Positions 7,752-16,714 of a stretch of 64,000 bases of DNA are shown in pieces. The position numbers were made by a program, and so were the translations under genes. The stretch is from Gp6-AA40 sp035492455. Its GTDB lineage: Bacteria > Acidobacteriota > Vicinamibacteria > Vicinamibacterales > UBA2999. The stretch lies in contig DATJJE010000007.1 of assembly GCA_035492455.1 (NCBI GenBank), forward strand, positions 1 through 64,000, written 5' to 3'. Each line of letters begins with the position of its first letter. Positions within the stretch are counted from its first letter, which is position 1. The notes under the pieces are model-generated. The model had not been told where the DNA came from. It worked only from the letters and a program-made list of their open reading frames with translations, and ran no database searches.

Positions 7752-8756
7752 ATGAGATTCAAGGTTGCGTTTGCGATCGCCATCTCTTTCGGTGCACTCG
7801 TTGCCGCGCAGCAACCAAATGCGTTTCCACAGCCGAGCCCTGAGAAGCAAGTGACTGTTCCCGCTATCCCCGGCGTCATCGCCGCCGGCGCCAAGTGGAA
7901 ACTGGTTTGGCAGGGACCCGATAACGCGGACGGCATCATCGGCACGAAGGACGGCGGTCTGCTCTTTGCGCAGGAACAACCGAGCACGGTTGGCATGCTC
8001 GATCCGAAGGACAAGTTTTCTATCCTTGTGAGGGATACGCATGGGACCGGTGCCCTCGCGTACGACAACAAGGGCCGCCTCATCGGGGCGGAACGAACGT
8101 GTTCGGATCCGGGCGGCCATCCTGCCGACTGCAAGGAAGCCGCGGAACTGGTTGTTCTGTATCCCACGCGCTCGGTCCTCGCCAGCAAGTTCGGAGACAA
8201 AACGTTCTGGCGCATGGGTGAAGTCGTGGCCGATTCCAAGGGCGGCGTGTACTTCTCCGACGACGCAGGAACGTATTTCGTCAATGCCGCCGGCAAGGTG
8301 AGCCTCGTTGCGGGAAAGGAAGTAAGAACGAACGGGATGGCGCTGAGCCGGGACGAAAAGACTCTCTATCTCACCAATGGCCGCACTATCGTCACGTTCG
8401 ACATCCAGGCGGATGGCACTACGACCAATCAGCGGGATTTTGCGATGCTACAAGGCACCGCCGGTGGCGATGGGATGTGCATCGACTCGGAAGGTCGTTT
8501 GTACGTCACCGCCGGTGATACGGGTATTCAGGTGTTCAGTGTGGAAGGAAAACAACTGGGCATTATTCCTCTGCCACGGTCCGCGTCGAGCGTGGCGTTC
8601 TCCGGACCCAACAAGAAGGTGCTGTACGCGAAGGGCGCGGGCATGACGACTCCCGACGGCAAGGAGTACAGAACTCCCGAGGGCGTGAGGAACAACGCCA
8701 AGGCGATTTACAAGATCGACATGATTGCTCAGGGATTTACGGGGCGCCCGAAATAA
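7752..8756 (+). CDS. Secreted SMP-30/gluconolactonase-like beta-propeller
   Basis: 334 residues with a signal peptide to about 20. The ATG at 7752 has GGAGAG a few bases upstream. The fold is a six-bladed propeller of the SMP-30/gluconolactonase (LRE) group: AYDNKGRLIGAERTCS near 98, EVVADSKGGVYFSDDAGTYF near 157, RTNGMALSRDEKTLYLTN near 195 and GMCIDSEGRLYVTAGDTGIQ near 236. The N-G-[ML]-x-L-S-x-D-x-x-x-L-Y block is the calcium-site loop of the family. It probably hydrolyses a lactone or ester; the substrate is unknown. Its TAA shares one base with the ATG of the SDR gene. Confidence 0.8.
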   Translation: MRFKVAFAIAISFGALVAAQQPNAFPQPSPEKQVTVPAIPGVIAAGAKWKLVWQGPDNADGIIGTKDGGLLFAQEQPSTVGMLDPKDKFSILVRDTHGTGALAYDNKGRLIGAERTCSDPGGHPADCKEAAELVVLYPTRSVLASKFGDKTFWRMGEVVADSKGGVYFSDDAGTYFVNAAGKVSLVAGKEVRTNGMALSRDEKTLYLTNGRTIVTFDIQADGTTTNQRDFAMLQGTAGGDGMCIDSEGRLYVTAGDTGIQVFSVEGKQLGIIPLPRSASSVAFSGPNKKVLYAKGAGMTTPDGKEYRTPEGVRNNAKAIYKIDMIAQGFTGRPK

Positions 8757-9547
8757 TGGACCTCGGACTCGAGGGAAAGCTCGCGCTCGTCAGCGGAAGT
8801 ACAGCAGGAATCGGTTACGCGATCGCGGAGCAGCTCGTTCGCGAGAGCGCGCGTGTCGTCGTCAACGGCCGCACGGCCAACGCTACCGATGCAGCTGTTG
8901 CAAAGCTGAATGAGATCGGGGCGGGCACGGCGCTTCCCTTCGCCGCGGATCTCAGCACCGCTGAGGCGGCTACTGAGGTCGCGAAGAAATTTCCGGACGT
9001 GGACATCGTCGTCAACAACCTCGGCATCTTCGAGCCGAAGGATTTCCTCGAGATCACGGATGACGAGTGGAAGCGCTTCTTCGAGGTGAACTTCCTGAGC
9101 GGCGTGCGCCTGGCGCGCCTGTACCTACCGGCGATGAAGAAGAAGAACTGGGGCCGCATCATCTTCATCTCGAGCGAAAGCGGCGTGCAGATTCCGCCGG
9201 AGATGATTCACTACGGAGTGACGAAAACCGCGCAGCTCGCGCTGTCGCGCGGCCTCGCCGAATCGCTCGCGGGCACGGGCATTACGGTGAACAGCGTGTT
9301 GCCGGGGCCGACACGCTCGCGCGGCGTCGAGGAATTCGTCACGGCGCTCGGCAAGCGCGAAGGAAAGACGTTCCAGCAGTTCGAGACCGAGTTCTTTCAG
9401 AAGGTGCGGCCGACGTCGCTCATCAAACGGTTCGCGAAGCCTGAGGAAGTTGCTGCCATGGTGGCGTATGTGGCGAGCCCCTTGTCATCCGCGACGACGG
9501 GCGCCGCGCTGCGAGTTGATGGCGGTGTCGTGAAATCTGCGGTGTAG
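8756..9547 (+). CDS. Short-chain dehydrogenase/reductase (SDR)
   Basis: 263-residue cytoplasmic NAD(P)-dependent oxidoreductase of the classical SDR type. The cofactor motif GSTAGIG is at 14-20, NNLG at 87-90, the catalytic Ser in FISSESG near 140, and Tyr153-x-x-x-Lys157 in HYGVTK. The basic residue R39 after the second strand favours NADP(H). The C-terminal VDGG block is typical. It closes the seven-gene run and overlaps the SMP-30-like gene by one base, which suggests oxidation or reduction of the product of its exported neighbours, an inference only. Confidence 0.9.
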   Translation: MDLGLEGKLALVSGSTAGIGYAIAEQLVRESARVVVNGRTANATDAAVAKLNEIGAGTALPFAADLSTAEAATEVAKKFPDVDIVVNNLGIFEPKDFLEITDDEWKRFFEVNFLSGVRLARLYLPAMKKKNWGRIIFISSESGVQIPPEMIHYGVTKTAQLALSRGLAESLAGTGITVNSVLPGPTRSRGVEEFVTALGKREGKTFQQFETEFFQKVRPTSLIKRFAKPEEVAAMVAYVASPLSSATTGAALRVDGGVVKSAV

Positions 9548-9597
9548 GGTGAAATCGCCAGTGTAGGAGGGCGTCTTTAGACCCGTCCAAGGTAAAC

Positions 9598-9612
9598 GGC
9601 CCCCCGGGGGCC
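9598..9612. other. GC palindrome between SDR and RGG-rich genes
   Basis: GGCCCCC followed by GGGGGCC with one extra C, 16 bases before the GTG start of the next gene. It is preceded by an imperfect hairpin around 9569-9587. It may be a weak attenuator or simple palindrome; there is no T-tract. Confidence 0.3.
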
Positions 9613-9627
9613 ACAGTAGTAACCCAT

Positions 9628-10587
9628 GTGCTGAAGCGACTCGCGGCGCCGATTTCGGCAGTCTTCGTCATCGCGGCGCTGACGTCGCAGCACGCGGCGC
9701 ATGCACAGGATGCGGCAAAAGGCGCGTCGCTGCTTGCCGAAGCGCGCAAGGCAATTGGCGGCGAGGACAAGCTCGCGGCCATCAAGCGGCTTCAGGTGTC
9801 CGGCACGTTCCTGCGTTCCACAGGTCCCGATCAGGTCATCGACGGCGACTTCGACGTCTTCATCGAGCTGCCCGACAAATACCGGCGTAACGAGATCACC
9901 GGATTTGCCGGCGCGAATGTCGAACGCACCGAGGCGCTCAATGGCACCGACGTGTGGGATGACTCGAGCGGCGGATTGACGCAGGGCCGCGGCTTTGGCG
10001 GCGGCGGATTCCCGCGCAACGGACGCGGCGGCGGAGATCGCGGCGGCGGTGGCGGCTTCCGCGGCGGCGGGTTCGATCGAGGCCGCAATCCCAATCAGAA
10101 TGCCGGCGCGGCGCAGGCCGATGCCGTTCCTGCCGACGAGCGCGCCAAGGAACTGCAGCGACGCACGCGGCAGGCGGAGCTCGCGCGCCTCGCGCTCGTG
10201 TGGCTGATGACGACGGATGGACCCGTTGCGTGGATCGGAACGGCGCAGGCTCCGGAAGGGACTGCGGATGTACTCGAACTTCGGCCCGCGAACGGCGTTC
10301 CGACGCGCCTCTTCCTGGACCCCACCACGCACATGCCACTCATGATCACGTGGTCGGGTCAGCCGACTCGCGGCGGCGACATCCGCCGGCGCGGCGCGGC
10401 GGCGCCTGCTGCTCCGCCGCAGGGACAGACGACGCTGGAACTGCACATGGGCGACTACAAGACGGTGAACGGCATCAAGCTGCCGCATCTGATCACGCGC
10501 GGGCCCGAAGGGATCACGCAGGAAGAGCTGAAGGTCAAGAGCTACAAGTTCAATCCGAACTTAAAGGCCGACACGTTCGTGCAATGA
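9628..10587 (+). CDS. Secreted hypothetical protein with Arg-Gly-rich linker
   Basis: 319 residues from a GTG start; an overlapping ATG at 9626 is out of frame and stops at once. A signal peptide ends near AHAQ (27). Residues 28-115 (ARKAIGGEDKLAAIKRLQVSG, then FIELPDKYRR) resemble the lipoprotein-carrier fold seen in outer-membrane lipoprotein sorting proteins. Residues about 120-153 are an Arg/Gly/Phe-rich stretch with several R-G-G and F-G-G-G units. The C-terminal part again has strands such as TTLELHMGDYKTVNGIKLPH, typical of that fold. Its stop overlaps the TonB receptor ATG (ATGA at 10584), so a role in the envelope alongside that receptor is likely. Confidence 0.65.
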   Translation: MLKRLAAPISAVFVIAALTSQHAAHAQDAAKGASLLAEARKAIGGEDKLAAIKRLQVSGTFLRSTGPDQVIDGDFDVFIELPDKYRRNEITGFAGANVERTEALNGTDVWDDSSGGLTQGRGFGGGGFPRNGRGGGDRGGGGGFRGGGFDRGRNPNQNAGAAQADAVPADERAKELQRRTRQAELARLALVWLMTTDGPVAWIGTAQAPEGTADVLELRPANGVPTRLFLDPTTHMPLMITWSGQPTRGGDIRRRGAAAPAAPPQGQTTLELHMGDYKTVNGIKLPHLITRGPEGITQEELKVKSYKFNPNLKADTFVQ

Positions 10588-13193
10588 CGCGCGCCGCACT
10601 CGCCCTCGCCGCGCTCTTCATCTCCGCGTCGGCGCAGGCGCAAACACCTCCGCCACAGAACGCACAGGCGCAGCTGCGCGTTGTCGTCCTCGATCAGACG
10701 GGTGCAGGAATCCCGGCGGCGGTGATCACCGTCACCGTGCCCGGAACAGCGCCCATAAAGGTGACGGGCGACGAACGAGGCGTCGCGACGATTCCGGCGC
10801 TGCCCGTCGCCACGGCGCAGCTTCACGTCGAAGCCGGTGGATTCCAGGCGCGCGACATGCCGGTGACGCTGCGCCGCGGTGCAAACAATCAGACCGTCAC
10901 ACTGACCATCGAAGGATTCCAGGAACAGGTGCTCGTTGATGATGCGGCCGCCGCCGCCCAGGCGTCGGGAAGCGCGGAGACGACGAACGTGCTCGATGAA
11001 AGCGTCGTCGAGCAGCTGCCCGACGATCCCGACGAGCTGCAGGCGGTGCTCGAGCAGATGGCCGGCGGCGTGGGCGCGACATTCCGCGTCAACGGCTTCA
11101 CGGGCGGCCGCCTGCCGAACCGCGAGGACATCCGCCAGATCCGCTTCCGCACGAATTCGTTCGCGGCCGACAATCACGACGCCGGGCGCGTGCAGATCGA
11201 GATCATCACGCGGCCGAACGTGCAGGCCTGGAACGGCAATCTCAACGCCAACTTCCGCAACGACATCTTCAACGCGCGCGACGCGTTTGCCGCCACGAAG
11301 ACGCCGCAGAACATCGCGCGCGTCGGCGGCGGCATCCGCGGGCCGATCGTCGTGCGCAAAACCTCGCTGCGCCTGAATCTCGACCGCAACGAATCGAACA
11401 CCGCCGCAAACATCTACGCGTTGAACCCGGACGGCAGCCCGTTTGTCGGCTTCGTCTCCAATCCGTCGCACAACACCTTTGGAACCGTCGGCATCGAACA
11501 CGCCCTGACCGAGATGCAGACGCTGCGCGTCGAGTATCAGCGCCAGCAGAATGTGTCGCGCAATGGCGGCGTCGGGGGCTTCAACCTGCCGGAGCGCGCC
11601 AACAATCGCGACAACGGCAACGGACAGCTCCGGGCGCAGGTGCAGGGACTCTTCGGGCGCTCGACGCTGAACGAATTCCATGTCGAATACCGCGATGCGT
11701 GGAACAACCAGCTGTCGGTGTCGACGACGCCGTCGGTGAATGTGCTCGACGCGTTCAATGCCGGGGGATCCGGCATCAACACGCGCTCGAACCAGCGCAC
11801 GTTCGATATCGCGGACAATCTCGACTTCACCATCGGCCGCAAGCACGCGACGCGCGTCGGCTTCGAGCTGTTCGGCGGCCGCTATCGGTACTACGACGCA
11901 CGCAACGCCGCCGGCACGTTCACCTTCAGCAGCCTCGATGCATACCGCGCGGGGACACCGCTGCAGTTCACGCAGCGCCTCGGGGAAGTGAACACGTCGT
12001 TCACGGCGTACCAAGGCGCGCTCTACTGGCAGGATGACATCCGCACCACTCGCACGCTGACCATCAGCGTCGGCGTCAGGCAGGAGATGCAGTCGCTCAT
12101 CGCCGACAAGCTGAATGTGATGCCGCGACTCGGCCTCACCTACAGTCCGCGCAGCAGCAAGACCATCGTCCGCGGCGGCTACGGATTGTTCTACGACTGG
12201 TACGACTCCAACCTCTATGACCAGACGCTTCGCGTCAACGGCATCGCGCAGCGCGACCTGCGAGTGAATTGCCCCGGGTATCCGGATCCGTTCGCGGCCT
12301 CAGCCGACGCGTCGTGCGCCGCGGCGCTCGGCGGCGTGCCGGTGATTCAGCCCGGCGGGCGTATTCAGGCGAGCCCCGATCTGCGAATGCCGCACGTGCA
12401 TCAGGCCTCGGCAAGCATCGAGCGTCCGATCGGCGCGAATCTGCGCGCGATGATCAGCTATCAGATGCTGCGCGGGCGCAACCAGATGCGGTCGCGCGAC
12501 ATCAACACGCCGGATCCGGTGACCGGCCTCCGACCCGAACCATCGATTGGCAGCATCACGCAGTTCGAGTCGACGGGAAAGTCCGCGCGCGACAGCCTCA
12601 ACATCAACGTGGGATATGCGGTTCCGCGCCGGCAGATCAACGTCGGCGTCAACTACACGCTGGCGCAGTTCAAAAACCACGCGGACAACGCGACGCAGCT
12701 GCCGGTGGACAGCTACAACCCGGATGCGGAGTGGGGACCCTCGTCGCAGGACATCCGGCATCGGCTGCAGACCAACGTCTTCCTGCCGCCGTTCCGCGGA
12801 TTCCGTCTGTCGATGAACGGCCTGGTGTATCAGTCCGGTGCGCCCTACAACATCACCACTGGCCGCGATGATAACCACGACTTCGTCATCAACGATCGGC
12901 CGCTCGATGCGTCCGGCCGGATGATCGGCCGCAACAGCGCGCGCGGTGCGGCGCGATGGGGGGACTTGAGCATGCGGCTCGGCCGCGCGTTCTCGTTCAA
13001 CCGGCCGTCGCCCGATCGCGGCGCCGGCGCCAACGGTGGCGGCAATCTGGAGTTCTTCGCGCAGGCCGACAACATCCTCAACCGCGTCAACTTCACCAAC
13101 TATGCGGGAACGATGACGTCGAGGCTGTTCGGACAACCGACCGCCGCATCGCAGGCGCGGCGCGTGCAGGTCGGCATGCAGCTGCGCTTCTGA
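10584..13193 (+). CDS. TonB-dependent receptor, Oar-like, with carboxypeptidase-regulatory domain
   Basis: 869 residues. The ATG at 10584 overlaps the previous stop and opens a signal peptide (to about 20). A carboxypeptidase-regulatory beta-sandwich follows (about 28-110: LRVVVLDQTGAGIPAAVITV), then a plug-like region with the block GFTGGRLPNREDIRQIRFR and a long barrel rich in aromatic strands. The last residues VQVGMQLRF end in Phe, the usual outer-membrane barrel signal. It should import large or complexed ligands using TonB energy; the ligand is unknown. The upstream partner gene is translationally coupled. Confidence 0.85.
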   Translation: MTRAALALAALFISASAQAQTPPPQNAQAQLRVVVLDQTGAGIPAAVITVTVPGTAPIKVTGDERGVATIPALPVATAQLHVEAGGFQARDMPVTLRRGANNQTVTLTIEGFQEQVLVDDAAAAAQASGSAETTNVLDESVVEQLPDDPDELQAVLEQMAGGVGATFRVNGFTGGRLPNREDIRQIRFRTNSFAADNHDAGRVQIEIITRPNVQAWNGNLNANFRNDIFNARDAFAATKTPQNIARVGGGIRGPIVVRKTSLRLNLDRNESNTAANIYALNPDGSPFVGFVSNPSHNTFGTVGIEHALTEMQTLRVEYQRQQNVSRNGGVGGFNLPERANNRDNGNGQLRAQVQGLFGRSTLNEFHVEYRDAWNNQLSVSTTPSVNVLDAFNAGGSGINTRSNQRTFDIADNLDFTIGRKHATRVGFELFGGRYRYYDARNAAGTFTFSSLDAYRAGTPLQFTQRLGEVNTSFTAYQGALYWQDDIRTTRTLTISVGVRQEMQSLIADKLNVMPRLGLTYSPRSSKTIVRGGYGLFYDWYDSNLYDQTLRVNGIAQRDLRVNCPGYPDPFAASADASCAAALGGVPVIQPGGRIQASPDLRMPHVHQASASIERPIGANLRAMISYQMLRGRNQMRSRDINTPDPVTGLRPEPSIGSITQFESTGKSARDSLNINVGYAVPRRQINVGVNYTLAQFKNHADNATQLPVDSYNPDAEWGPSSQDIRHRLQTNVFLPPFRGFRLSMNGLVYQSGAPYNITTGRDDNHDFVINDRPLDASGRMIGRNSARGAARWGDLSMRLGRAFSFNRPSPDRGAGANGGGNLEFFAQADNILNRVNFTNYAGTMTSRLFGQPTAASQARRVQVGMQLRF

Positions 13194-13295
13194 ACCGTTC
13201 GGATCGTTCGATTCGTTCGGATCGTTCGATTCGTTCTCGTTCGAACCGCCGCGAACGATCCGAACGGTTCGAACGACCCGAACGATTCGAACGAT
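13194..13295. repeat. 9-bp-period array folded as an imperfect palindrome
   Basis: Directly after the receptor stop. The left arm repeats a CGTTCG-containing 9-mer and includes two identical 18-bp copies (13201-13218 and 13219-13236, starting GGATCGTTCG). The right arm carries five 9-mers beginning GAACG (about 13253-13295). The arms are complementary in type, so a long imperfect hairpin can form. It ends one base before the stop of the convergent lactonase-like gene and may serve as a bidirectional terminator. Confidence 0.75.
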
Positions 13296-14510
13296 TTACC
13301 CTGGCGCCGCGCCCTGCGTATTCACGAAGACCGCATAGAGCGACTGGCTCGCGCACATGAAGAGCCGGTTCCTCTTCGGCCCGCCGAACGTGATGTTGGC
13401 GCAGACCTCCGGCAGCCGGATCCGTCCAATTAGTTTCCCGGCAGGATTCCAGACCGTCACACCGTTGTAGCCAAGCTCACGCCCGGCGTTGCTCCCTGCC
13501 CATAGATTGCCTTCCACATCGACGCGAATGCCGTCGGGCGCGCACTTCACGCCGTCGATCATGAAATCGCTGAACTGCTTCGGTGCCCCGAGCCGATTGT
13601 TGTTGATGTCGAACACGTAGACGCTGCGATCGCCGCCGCGACCGGTGTCGCCCGGGAATTTCGCGAAGCTGACGACATACAGCTTCTTCTGATCGGGTGA
13701 GAACGCCAGGCCGTTTGGATCCGGCAGCACGCCTTCGTCGGCGAGGAGATCGACGCGACCACTCGGATCGATGCGATACACGCCGGTGGGCAGCTCGCGG
13801 TGGAAGGGGCCCACGTCGGGCGAGACGCCAACCCGCGGGTTGACGTGCCCTGCCTGATTCAACCCTGTGCCCGCTGCGTCGGGTGTCCCCTCGAACATCT
13901 GCCCGCCGTAGGCCGGATCCGTGAACCAGATGCTGCCATCGGGGTGCGCGACGACATCGTTGGGCGAGTTGAGCTGCTTCCCGTTGTACTTGCTTGCGAG
14001 AATGGTGACCGTCCCGTCGTGCTCGTAGCGGACGACGCGGCGCGTCAGGTGCTCGCACGAAATCTGGCGACCCTGATAATCGAATGTGTTGCCGTTGCTA
14101 TTGTTCGATGGATTGCGAAACACGCTGACGCCGTTGTTGTCCTCGAGCCAGCGCATCTGCATGTTGTTGCCGATGTCGCTGAAGACGAGGAAACGGCCGA
14201 CGCTGCTCCACGCAGGTCCTTCCAGCCACAGGCCGCCAGTCCACAACCTCTTGATCGCATTGTTCGGGAGAACGACACCATCGAACGCCGGATCGACCGT
14301 GAGGATGTCGGGATCCGTAAAGTACGTGGTCGGCTGGCTGAAGTCGCGCGGCGGGTTGCTGACGACCGTGGGTGGGGTCGCGCGTTGCGCGAAGAGCGTC
14401 TCGCCCCCAACCGCCGCACCCGCAACCGCGCCAATAGCCTTCATCGCGGCACGCCGCGAAAGCCCTCGACTCGCGTCGCTCGCTGGGGCCAAAGTCTGCT
14501 GTGTCTTCAT
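13296..14510 (-). CDS. Tat-exported SMP-30/gluconolactonase-like protein
   Basis: 404 residues with a twin-arginine signal: SRRAAMKAIGAVAGAAVGG at about 18-36. The mature part is a six-bladed propeller of the gluconolactonase/LRE type: EGPAWSSVGRFLVFSDI near 117, the run ISCEHLTRRVVRYE, LNSPNDVVAHPDGSIWFTDP near 180, DPNGLAFSPDQKKLYVVSF near 260 and DGIRVDVEGNLWAGS near 330. Conserved Glu, Asn and Asp of the metal site are visible (EGP, SPND, PNGLAFSPD). It probably hydrolyses a sugar lactone or related ester. Tat export suggests a cofactor or folding before export. It is convergent with the TonB receptor. Confidence 0.85.
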   Translation of the reverse strand: MKTQQTLAPASDASRGLSRRAAMKAIGAVAGAAVGGETLFAQRATPPTVVSNPPRDFSQPTTYFTDPDILTVDPAFDGVVLPNNAIKRLWTGGLWLEGPAWSSVGRFLVFSDIGNNMQMRWLEDNNGVSVFRNPSNNSNGNTFDYQGRQISCEHLTRRVVRYEHDGTVTILASKYNGKQLNSPNDVVAHPDGSIWFTDPAYGGQMFEGTPDAAGTGLNQAGHVNPRVGVSPDVGPFHRELPTGVYRIDPSGRVDLLADEGVLPDPNGLAFSPDQKKLYVVSFAKFPGDTGRGGDRSVYVFDINNNRLGAPKQFSDFMIDGVKCAPDGIRVDVEGNLWAGSNAGRELGYNGVTVWNPAGKLIGRIRLPEVCANITFGGPKRNRLFMCASQSLYAVFVNTQGAAPG

Positions 14511-14529
14511 GACCAGTATTTTTCAATAA

Positions 14530-14571
14530 AATGCCCAAGGCCCAAAGCTCAATGCTCAATGCCCAAGGGAG
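14530..14571 (+). repeat. 7-bp-period tandem array (AANGCYC type)
   Basis: Five consecutive heptads (aatgccc, aaggccc, aaagctc, aatgctc, aatgccc) followed by a degenerate sixth (aagggag). The array ends in the ribosome-binding site of the next gene, eight bases before its ATG. Unlike the other arrays here it has only one arm. Confidence 0.7.
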
Positions 14572-14578
14572 AACGCGA

Positions 14579-16714
14579 ATGAGATTTGGAATTGGTGTCG
14601 CACTCGTGCTGGCCGCTGCAATCGCGGTCACGGCGCAGCAAGGGACGGCAGTCGCCATCGATAACGACGACATCGGCGGCGTGGTCGCCAGCAGCAAGGG
14701 CCCGGAGGCCGGCGTGTGGGTGATCGCCGAGACGCGCGAGCTGCCGACCCGCTTCGCGCGGATCGTCGTCACGGACGACCGCGGCCGCTACCTGCTGCCG
14801 GACCTGCCGAAGGCGAACTACGACATCTGGGTGCGAGGCTACGGGCTCGTCGATTCGCCGAAGGTAAAAGCAGCGCCCGGCAAGGCACTGAACTTAACAG
14901 CGGTTGTCGCGCCCAACCCGAAAGCGGCGGCGCAATATTACCCCGCGGCGTACTGGATGTCGCTCCTCAACGTGCCCGACAAAAGCGAGTTCCCCGGCAA
15001 GGGCGGCGCGAACAACTTCACCGCCAACGTGAAGAGCCAGGATCATTTCCTGGCGCTGATAAAGACGGGCGACATCTTCGGCAGCTGCATGACGTGCCAT
15101 CAACTCGGCGACAAGGCGACGCGCGAGATTCCGAGGGAGCTCGGTTCGTTCCCGAGCACGAGGGAAGCGTGGCTGCGCCGCATCCAGTCGGGGCAGGCGG
15201 GCGCGGACATGGTGAAGATGTTCGGCTTCCTCGGCGTGCAACGCACTGCGGCGATGTTCGCGGACTGGACGGATCGCATCGCCGCCGGCGAACTTCCTCC
15301 CGCGCCGCCGCGTCCGGCCGGCGTCGAGCGCAACATCGTCATCACCGAGTGGAACTGGGGCACGGACAAGACGTATCTCCACGATCTGGCGGTGACCGAT
15401 CGTCGTCATCCGACAGTGAACGGCAATGGACTCGTGTTCAGCTCTCCGGAAATGAGCACCGAGAACACGCCGGTACTGGATCCAACTACGTCGAAGACAT
15501 CGATGTTGAATGTGCCGCCGCAGGATCCGAAAACGCCGGTCGCATCGGGACCGAATCTCAAGCCGTCGCCGTACTGGGGCAACGAAAACATCTGGACGAG
15601 CCGCAGCGACGTGCACAACTCGATGTTCGATGGAGAGGGGCGCCTCTGGATGACGGCGCGTATCCGACCACCGGCGACGCCGGCGTGGTGCCGGGCGGGA
15701 TCGAGCCATCCGTCGGCGAAGCGATTCCCGATAACGGACGCGGTTCGACAGGCAGCGATGTACGACCCGAAGACAAAGAAGATTTCTTATGTCGACCTGT
15801 GCTTCCACGCACATCATCTGAACTTTGCCGAGGATGCGAACAACACGCTGTGGTTCAACGACCTCGGCATGGGCCACTCCATCTTCGGCTGGCTGAACAC
15901 GAAGATGTGGGACCAGACGCACGACGCACAGAAGTCGCAGGGGTGGACGGGCCTGGTGCTCGACACCAACGGCAACGGCAAGCGCGATGCGTTCGTCGGC
16001 GTGAAGGATCCGATCGATCCGACGAAGGACAAGCTGATCGCCGACGAGCTGTATAGCGTCAACCCTGCACCGGACGGATCGATCTGGGGCTCGGTCAACG
16101 CGTATCCGGGCGCGATCATCAGGCTTACGCCGGGAACCAATCCCGCCGAGACCTCGCTGGCGGAGCGCTTCGAAGTCCCTGCGGACAAGGGATACGCGGT
16201 GCGCGGCATGGACGTCGATCGCAACGGCGTCGCCTGGGTCGCGCTTGGCAGTGGCCATCTCGCCAGCTTCGATCGACGCAAGTGCAAGGGACCGCTCAAC
16301 GGACCGAAGGCCACCGGGCGTCATTGCGACGAGGGTTGGACGTTCTATGCGGAGCCGCTGCCGCAGTTCAAGAACCTGCAGCAGTCGGGCAGCGTTGAAG
16401 GCAGCTACTGGGCGTGGGTCGATCAGCGCAACACCTTCGGCCTCGGCGACAACACACCGATTGCGACCGGCAACGAATCCGACGGCTATCTCGCGCTGAA
16501 GGATGGCAAGTGGGTGACCATCCGCGTGCCGTACCCGATGGGGATGTACTCGAAAGGAATCGACGGTCGCATCGACAATCCGAATGGCGGCTGGAAGGGT
16601 CGTGGGTTGTGGGTGACCACCTCAACACGCACGCCCTTCCATATGGAGACTGGTAAGGGTCAAACGCCGATTGCCATGCATATTCAGCTTCGGCCCGACC
16701 CTCTCGCGAAGTAA
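14579..16714 (+). CDS. Secreted carboxypeptidase-regulatory / cytochrome c / propeller fusion
   Basis: 711 residues. The ATG at 14579 follows a GGGAG site; an earlier in-frame ATG at 14531 lies inside a heptad repeat and would bury the signal peptide. The order is signal peptide (to about 20), carboxypeptidase-regulatory domain (about 30-112: RIVVTDDRGRYLLPDLPKAN), one heme c site C170-M-T-C-H174 followed by a cytochrome-like helix region, then a large propeller. NAYPGAIIRLTPGTNPAETS and GYAVRGMDVDRNGVAWVALG are typical blades. The first half of the propeller has a long insertion with paired residues NENIWTSRSDVHNSMFDGEG. It parallels the gene at 1977. A periplasmic redox or sensing function is inferred. 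Confidence 0.8.
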   Translation: MRFGIGVALVLAAAIAVTAQQGTAVAIDNDDIGGVVASSKGPEAGVWVIAETRELPTRFARIVVTDDRGRYLLPDLPKANYDIWVRGYGLVDSPKVKAAPGKALNLTAVVAPNPKAAAQYYPAAYWMSLLNVPDKSEFPGKGGANNFTANVKSQDHFLALIKTGDIFGSCMTCHQLGDKATREIPRELGSFPSTREAWLRRIQSGQAGADMVKMFGFLGVQRTAAMFADWTDRIAAGELPPAPPRPAGVERNIVITEWNWGTDKTYLHDLAVTDRRHPTVNGNGLVFSSPEMSTENTPVLDPTTSKTSMLNVPPQDPKTPVASGPNLKPSPYWGNENIWTSRSDVHNSMFDGEGRLWMTARIRPPATPAWCRAGSSHPSAKRFPITDAVRQAAMYDPKTKKISYVDLCFHAHHLNFAEDANNTLWFNDLGMGHSIFGWLNTKMWDQTHDAQKSQGWTGLVLDTNGNGKRDAFVGVKDPIDPTKDKLIADELYSVNPAPDGSIWGSVNAYPGAIIRLTPGTNPAETSLAERFEVPADKGYAVRGMDVDRNGVAWVALGSGHLASFDRRKCKGPLNGPKATGRHCDEGWTFYAEPLPQFKNLQQSGSVEGSYWAWVDQRNTFGLGDNTPIATGNESDGYLALKDGKWVTIRVPYPMGMYSKGIDGRIDNPNGGWKGRGLWVTTSTRTPFHMETGKGQTPIAMHIQLRPDPLAK

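Noticed and set aside
10542..12014. Minus-strand open frame of 490 codons
   Set aside because: Antisense to the Oar-like receptor; composition typical of GC-rich shadow frames.
13194..13295. CRISPR array
   Set aside because: The repeat unit is 9 bp with no spacers of constant length and strong inverted symmetry; no cas gene is present.
14894..16324. Minus-strand open frame of 476 codons
   Set aside because: Antisense to the heme/propeller gene; no signal peptide or motif.
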